From Alloprevotella sp. (lineage in GTDB: Bacteria; Bacteroidota; Bacteroidia; Bacteroidales; Muribaculaceae): 64,000 bases of DNA. Each line of letters starts with the position of its first letter. Positions within the stretch are counted from its first letter, which is position 1. Below are positions 59,927 through 64,000 of the stretch, one piece after another. The stretch spans positions 21,448 through 85,447 of the forward strand of contig JAMPIE010000010.1 in NCBI GenBank assembly GCA_023663135.1, in the 5' to 3' direction. The translations under genes and the position numbers were made by a program. The notes beneath the pieces were generated by a model that saw nothing but the letters and a program-made list of their open reading frames with translations, was not told the DNA's origin and made no database searches.

Positions 59927-61900
59927 ATGAAAAGACACTCATTTATTGAAATCCGCGCGGGACAGGGACGGCCTGTCGACATGGCATCGCTGCGCCCGTC
60001 GGGCGATGGCGCGGCGCTTGAGGCCACGCCCCTCCCTTCGCTCCTCTATGGCCGCGCCCTGAGGCCGCTCTGCTGCGCCTCGGGCATGATAATCGCCTCG
60101 CGGGGGAGCGACATATATGCGTTCTGCCGCGACAATCCCGAGACCAATCCCACCCTCATCGCTGCGCTGCCGCCGGGGAGCGAGGTCTACTGCGCCATCG
60201 CCGGGGGCGACAAGGCTATCGTCATGACCTCCGACGGCCCTCGGCATGTCGTCGTGACAGGCGGCGAGGCTGTCTGCCTGGGCCAGATGCCGGGTCTGCC
60301 TTCCGTGGATATTTCGCTGAGGGAGGAGGCGGTGATCACCGAGTCGGTGTCGGGCATCACGCTCTCAGAGCCCGAGGCAATCCGCGACGGGATGCTCGCG
60401 GGTGCCGACGCCTCGGCACTCACTTCGGCGTTGACCGAGGCGTGGGGGCGGCTCCGGGCGCGGGCGGCCGCCATGGGCTGCGTGATGTGTCCCGACGGCG
60501 GGAGCGGTCTCATGGCCGAAGTGAGGCGCATCGATAAGGCCGGGGCAGCCATCGACTCCACCGGTCGACGGCCTGTGGCTGCACCCTCCGAGGGGATGGC
60601 CACGGCCTATGCATCAGTCGACGCCGGGCGCGTGATGCCCTTCACGCTGTCGGTGGCCCTCTATCGGCTCGCTATCTCCGTCGGGGCCATCTCGGCGGAG
60701 GCTGCTGCGGCCTGGGGGGCCGAGGCCGGTGGAGTGGAGGTGGCTTGCACTGCTGCGCCTGTCATCACCCCCACCTGGGCCTTCCGCGCAGAGCGTCAAG
60801 GGGGAGGGAGCGTGAGAGTGGCTGTGGTGACTCGCCTCTCAGCTCCGCTCATAGCGTCGGGCGAGCCGATGGAGGCTGTGGCTCGGGCCGAGGTGGGAGC
60901 CGAGGCGGCGGTGATAGATGTGGCAATCCCCACGGCGGTGGTTGCGCCGGTGGCTCCTCTCCCCTCGGCGGCCATCTTCACTGCGCGCCATGGCTGCGTG
61001 AGCGGCGACGTGGTGCTCTGGGGCGGCCTGGACGGCAACGAGGGGGAGGTGGGGGCTGCGCCGGCCTCGTCGCCGCTGGCCCTTTTTGCACGTAAGAGTG
61101 TCTCCTTGGCACCCATAGGGGCACTGGAGGCGGCGCCGCGGCTCGGGACGGCGGCCCTCAGCCCCGGCTGTGCCCACTTCTATGCGTTCACCTCTGAGGG
61201 AATCCTCTCCGTGGCCATCGGGAGCCGCCGCGATTCGCTTGCGGCGTCGCTGCTCGACCGCGGGGCAGTGAGTCGCCGCGAGGGGGTTAGTGCGGGGGCC
61301 GGCATGGTGGTTGCGCTCTCCGACGATGGCCGCCGCCTCTTCGCGCTGCGAGGGGGGAGGGCCGACACCCTCGCCCGCTTCCACGACTGTTACCTCCCCG
61401 TGGCTGCGGCTATTGAGCCGCGATTGGGCGAGATATATCTCCTTGACGCGAAGGGTAATGTCAGGGCGTTGTCGGATGGAGGGAGGGAGCTTGGCCGTCG
61501 TCCGCTCCCCTTTGCGCCTTCGGCGATGACCTCATGTGGCGGGCGTCTCTACCTCTCCGGGGCTGAGGCGATTTATGATGCCACGGAGGGTGATCTGTCG
61601 ACGCCCGTGGCCGTGGAGTGGCGCGTGGCACTGGGGCGTGTCGCGGGCCGCGTGAGGGTCACGGCGGGCATTGAGGCCCCCGGCGGTTTTGACGGGGAGC
61701 TGCTGCTCATCCCGCGAGGCTTCCCCACGGGGTGCACCTCTTCGGAGGCCCCGGCCATAGCGATAGCCATCAAGGGGCGCCCGCGCTCCCCCATCAGCTT
61801 CTCTTCAGCCATCCCTCCGCGCGGCGTGGCCGAGGCAGTCGTCAGGGGCTTTGCCGCGCCCGGCTCTCTTATCCACCACCTTAATATATATAGGGAATGA
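59927..61900 (+). CDS. Large Ala/Gly-rich phage-like protein of unknown function
   Basis: 657 residues from the ATG at 59927 (MKRHSFIEIRAGQG); an earlier in-frame start at 59903 lies inside the promoter box and hairpin. I do not recognise a family. The N- and C-terminal thirds contain repeated short units of the type G-x-I/V-x-A/F-SDGR/AKGN-Y/F-x-L (for example GEIYLLDAKGNVRAL and GRRLFALRGG), which suggests a beta-propeller. The centre is Ala-rich with immunoglobulin-like character. There is no signal peptide. Its stop overlaps the terminase start by 4 nt, so the two are co-translated; it may be a virion or tail-associated protein. Confidence 0.7.
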   Translation: MKRHSFIEIRAGQGRPVDMASLRPSGDGAALEATPLPSLLYGRALRPLCCASGMIIASRGSDIYAFCRDNPETNPTLIAALPPGSEVYCAIAGGDKAIVMTSDGPRHVVVTGGEAVCLGQMPGLPSVDISLREEAVITESVSGITLSEPEAIRDGMLAGADASALTSALTEAWGRLRARAAAMGCVMCPDGGSGLMAEVRRIDKAGAAIDSTGRRPVAAPSEGMATAYASVDAGRVMPFTLSVALYRLAISVGAISAEAAAAWGAEAGGVEVACTAAPVITPTWAFRAERQGGGSVRVAVVTRLSAPLIASGEPMEAVARAEVGAEAAVIDVAIPTAVVAPVAPLPSAAIFTARHGCVSGDVVLWGGLDGNEGEVGAAPASSPLALFARKSVSLAPIGALEAAPRLGTAALSPGCAHFYAFTSEGILSVAIGSRRDSLAASLLDRGAVSRREGVSAGAGMVVALSDDGRRLFALRGGRADTLARFHDCYLPVAAAIEPRLGEIYLLDAKGNVRALSDGGRELGRRPLPFAPSAMTSCGGRLYLSGAEAIYDATEGDLSTPVAVEWRVALGRVAGRVRVTAGIEAPGGFDGELLLIPRGFPTGCTSSEAPAIAIAIKGRPRSPISFSSAIPPRGVAEAVVRGFAAPGSLIHHLNIYRE

Positions 61901-63843
61901 ACAAGCGTGATATGACCATTGAAGAGATACTCGAGCTCGACCTCCGCCGCGAGGCCGAGCTGCGGGCGATCGAGGAGCGTTATGACCCCATTGCGGGCCT
62001 GGGCTCCCCCATCCCCCGCGTGAAGACGCTCCTGCCGCCCCGATTGGCCGAGGTGGATGGAGAGGAGGCGGTATATCTGCCGCAGACCATGGTGGACGAC
62101 CCGGAGTGGCGCCCCGGGGAGATGGATGCCCGGGGATATGTGATGCTCCGCTTCCGCCACGACTTTGAGTATTGGGCCTTCGTCTGCGTGAAGATACGCG
62201 ACAAGGTGAGCGGCCGGCGTGTGGCTCTGCGGCTCAATCGCCCCCAGCGTCGCTACCTTGCCCTGCTCGAGGAGCAGCGGCGCGCCGATCGGCCCATAAG
62301 GGTCATCATGCTCAAGGCCCGCCAATGTGGCAGCTCCACTCTTACTCAGATGTATTTTGCTTACATCCAGATAATCCACCGCTCCTGTTGGAACTCCATC
62401 ATCTGCGGCCATATACGCAACACGGCTGCCACCATCCGCCGCGTTTATCGCCTGATGCTCGACTCCTACCCTCAGGAGCTCCGGCCCGGCCCCGAGCCGC
62501 TGCGCCTCAAGGGGACATCGGGGGGCTCGTCGACGCAGCAGGAGATTGCCGGCACCGGCTCCACCATCGACCTGGGCACTGCCATGGCCCCCGACTCACT
62601 TCGCGGCAACGACTTTGCCCTGGCCCACCTCTCGGAGGTGGCTTTCTGGGAAGACACCCCCGGGCATAGCGCCGACGACTTTATCCGGACGGTGAGCGGC
62701 TCGGTCCCCCTCGTCCCCTGCTCGGCCATCATCATGGAGTCGACGGCCAATGGCGTGGGCAATTTCTTCCATCGCGCCTGGCTCGAGGCCGAGGAGGGGA
62801 GGAGTGCCTACCGGCCCATCTTCGTCCCTTGGTATGAGATAGATATGTATCGCAAGGCGCTCTCTGATGAGGCGCGGCGCGAGGTGGCCTCGACGCTTAC
62901 GCCCTACGAGACATCGCTCTTCTCCCGCGGCGCCTCGCTCGCCGGGCTCGCCTGGTGGCGCGACAAGCGCCGGGAGTATCACTCCGACCGGCAGATGCTG
63001 GCCGAGTTTCCCGCCTCGGCCACGGAGGCGTTTGTCAACACCGGCTGCGGCGTCTTCGACCGCTCGCTCGTCGAGGCCATGCGCGCCTCCTGCTCTCCGC
63101 CGCTGGAGCGCGGCGTCGTTGCCGGCAGCGGGCTGACGGGGCGCCCGGCCCTGCGCAATGTGGCCTTTCGCCCCTCTCCCGACGGGCCGATGCAGATATG
63201 GCGCCACCCCGATAAAGGCGCCCCGATGGGGCGCTATGTAGTCACGGTCGACATCGGAGGCCGCTCCCCCGGCTCCGACTGGTCGGTCATCGCGGTGATC
63301 GACCGCCTCAGCCCCTTGGACCTCCCCGAGGTGGTGGCACAGTGGCGCGGCCATGCCGACCACGACATCGTCTGCTGGCAGGCCGCCGCCATAGGGGTCT
63401 ATTACGCCAAGGCGCTCCTCGTCATCGAGAGCAACTCGCTCGAGGGCGGGGGCGTGGCCGCCGCCAGCGATGCCTCGCTTTACATCCTCGGCGAGCTGCG
63501 AAGCGTCTACCCCCGCCTCTACGTCCGTCAGGCGCGCGAACGCGTCGGCATAGGGTATGAGAGCCGCCCCGGCTTCCACACCAACCGACAGACCAAGGTG
63601 GCGGCCATCTCGGCGCTCATAGCCGCCATCCGCGAGCGGGGCTACATAGAGCGAAGCCACGAGGCCATCGACGAGATGCTCACCTATGAGGTGGACCGGC
63701 GAGGAGCCTATAACGCCCGTGCCGGATATCATGACGACATCCTCATGACCCGCGCCATCTCGCTCTACGTCATCTCCCAGACCCCCGCGCCCGTGCCCTT
63801 CATCCCGGGTAGCAAGCCCCCCGCCATCGCCCCCCTCTGGTAG
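61897..63843 (+). CDS. Phage terminase large subunit
   Basis: 648 residues. The ATPase has a Walker-A-like KARQCGSST (140-148), a Walker-B region FALAHLSEVAFWED (about 239-252) and the coupling motif IIMESTANGVGNFF. The C-terminal nuclease has the acidic triad in VTVDIGGRSPGSDWS (about 450), LLVIESNSLEGGG (about 508) and AGYHDDILMTRAISLY (about 612). It would package phage DNA into capsids. It is the only unmistakable phage gene here; portal and capsid genes may follow beyond the window. No small subunit precedes it. GC content is high, like the host. Confidence 0.9.
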   Translation: MNKRDMTIEEILELDLRREAELRAIEERYDPIAGLGSPIPRVKTLLPPRLAEVDGEEAVYLPQTMVDDPEWRPGEMDARGYVMLRFRHDFEYWAFVCVKIRDKVSGRRVALRLNRPQRRYLALLEEQRRADRPIRVIMLKARQCGSSTLTQMYFAYIQIIHRSCWNSIICGHIRNTAATIRRVYRLMLDSYPQELRPGPEPLRLKGTSGGSSTQQEIAGTGSTIDLGTAMAPDSLRGNDFALAHLSEVAFWEDTPGHSADDFIRTVSGSVPLVPCSAIIMESTANGVGNFFHRAWLEAEEGRSAYRPIFVPWYEIDMYRKALSDEARREVASTLTPYETSLFSRGASLAGLAWWRDKRREYHSDRQMLAEFPASATEAFVNTGCGVFDRSLVEAMRASCSPPLERGVVAGSGLTGRPALRNVAFRPSPDGPMQIWRHPDKGAPMGRYVVTVDIGGRSPGSDWSVIAVIDRLSPLDLPEVVAQWRGHADHDIVCWQAAAIGVYYAKALLVIESNSLEGGGVAAASDASLYILGELRSVYPRLYVRQARERVGIGYESRPGFHTNRQTKVAAISALIAAIRERGYIERSHEAIDEMLTYEVDRRGAYNARAGYHDDILMTRAISLYVISQTPAPVPFIPGSKPPAIAPLW

Positions 63844-63876
63844 AGAGAGTCGCCGTGGTGAAGCGGGCCGGGTGTC

Positions 63877-63969
63877 GGAAGATGGCCGGGGGCATCTGAC
63901 GCGGCGTGGGGAAGATGGCCGGAGGCATCTGACGCGGCGGGGGGAAGATGGCCGGAGGCCATCCACCGG
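63877..63969 (+). repeat. 33-bp GC-rich tandem repeat after the terminase
   Basis: Units begin at 63877, 63910 and 63943, each starting GGAAGATGGCCGG. The first two differ at two bases, and the third degenerates after about 18 bases. The unit length is a multiple of three, but the tract follows the terminase stop and no gene is apparent before the window ends. Confidence 0.85.
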
Positions 63970-64000
63970 GACATAGCCGGGGGTTGCGGAGCGGGCCCCG

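Noticed and set aside
62596..63966. Long minus-strand open frame across the terminase gene
   Set aside because: It mirrors the terminase codons, has Arg/Gly/Ala-rich low-complexity sequence and runs through the tandem repeat; the terminase motifs are on the plus strand.
63877..63969. Possible CRISPR array
   Set aside because: The units are directly adjacent 33-bp repeats without unique spacers, and no cas genes are present.

Overview
The window looks like chromosomal DNA of a GC-rich member of the Bacteroidales, most likely of the Muribaculaceae type. This placement is an inference from gene content; no rRNA is present. The support is a SusC/SusD pair, Bacteroidetes-type promoters (a TAnnTTTG -7 box, sometimes with TTG/TTTG about 20 nt upstream), C-terminal signatures typical of secreted Bacteroidales proteins, a NagB-LmbE fusion, tandem DUF1573 proteins, MeaB, and gcvPA/gcvPB encoded separately.

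Layout. 1-3243: a polysaccharide-uptake pair on the minus strand (SusD cut by the window edge, then SusC). 3672-11169: a plus-strand run of polA, a flippase-like membrane protein, a small membrane protein, mltG, an outer-membrane barrel and a C69 dipeptidase, closed by a perfect hairpin it shares with convergent recA. 12749-20748: on the minus strand, purB, a giant modular sialidase and an aminoglycoside-phosphotransferase-fold sugar kinase candidate. 21017-26446: argS, BI-1 family protein, dapB, lepB and a WbqC-like gene, closed by a terminator. trxA and dapA are divergent at 26.5-27.9 kb. 28185-35742: a large secreted protein of unknown role, two DUF1573 proteins, meaB, a polyprenyl synthase, an alkaline phosphatase and a small lipoprotein. 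35839-42562: a complete glycine cleavage operon transcribed lplA-gcvT-gcvH-gcvPA-gcvPB-lpd. 42751-44513: an AT-richer two-gene module of a cytosine-5 methyltransferase and a probable partner endonuclease. 44527-47438: a NapH/NapG-like polyferredoxin and a Tat lipoprotein aldo/keto reductase. 47644-50778: tRNA-Val x2, rubredoxin, a NagB-LmbE fusion, tRNA-Pro, a long imperfect palindrome and tRNA-Gln. 50842-56050: an operon uvrD-nspC-GT2-radC on the minus strand. 56167-59852: a polysaccharide flippase and two sugar-transfer-type ATP-grasp proteins. 59927-end: a phage-like pair (a 657-residue protein and a terminase large subunit), followed by a 33-bp tandem repeat.

How the genes fit together. 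The SusCD pair, sialidase, kinase and NagB-LmbE fusion suit an animal-gut organism feeding on host or dietary glycans. MeaB suggests a methylmalonyl-CoA route to propionate. The glycine cleavage operon carries its own lipoate ligase and dihydrolipoyl dehydrogenase.

The most notable observations are: the imperfect palindrome of about 140 nt between two tRNA genes; a NagB domain whose catalytic signatures are eroded while the fused LmbE domain is intact; a DNA polymerase I that has lost its proofreading motifs; duplicated modules of two types in the sialidase; the methyltransferase/endonuclease island; three promoters so close to their start codons that the mRNAs may be leaderless; and a short TGTCA/TGACA palindromic element seen in three places.
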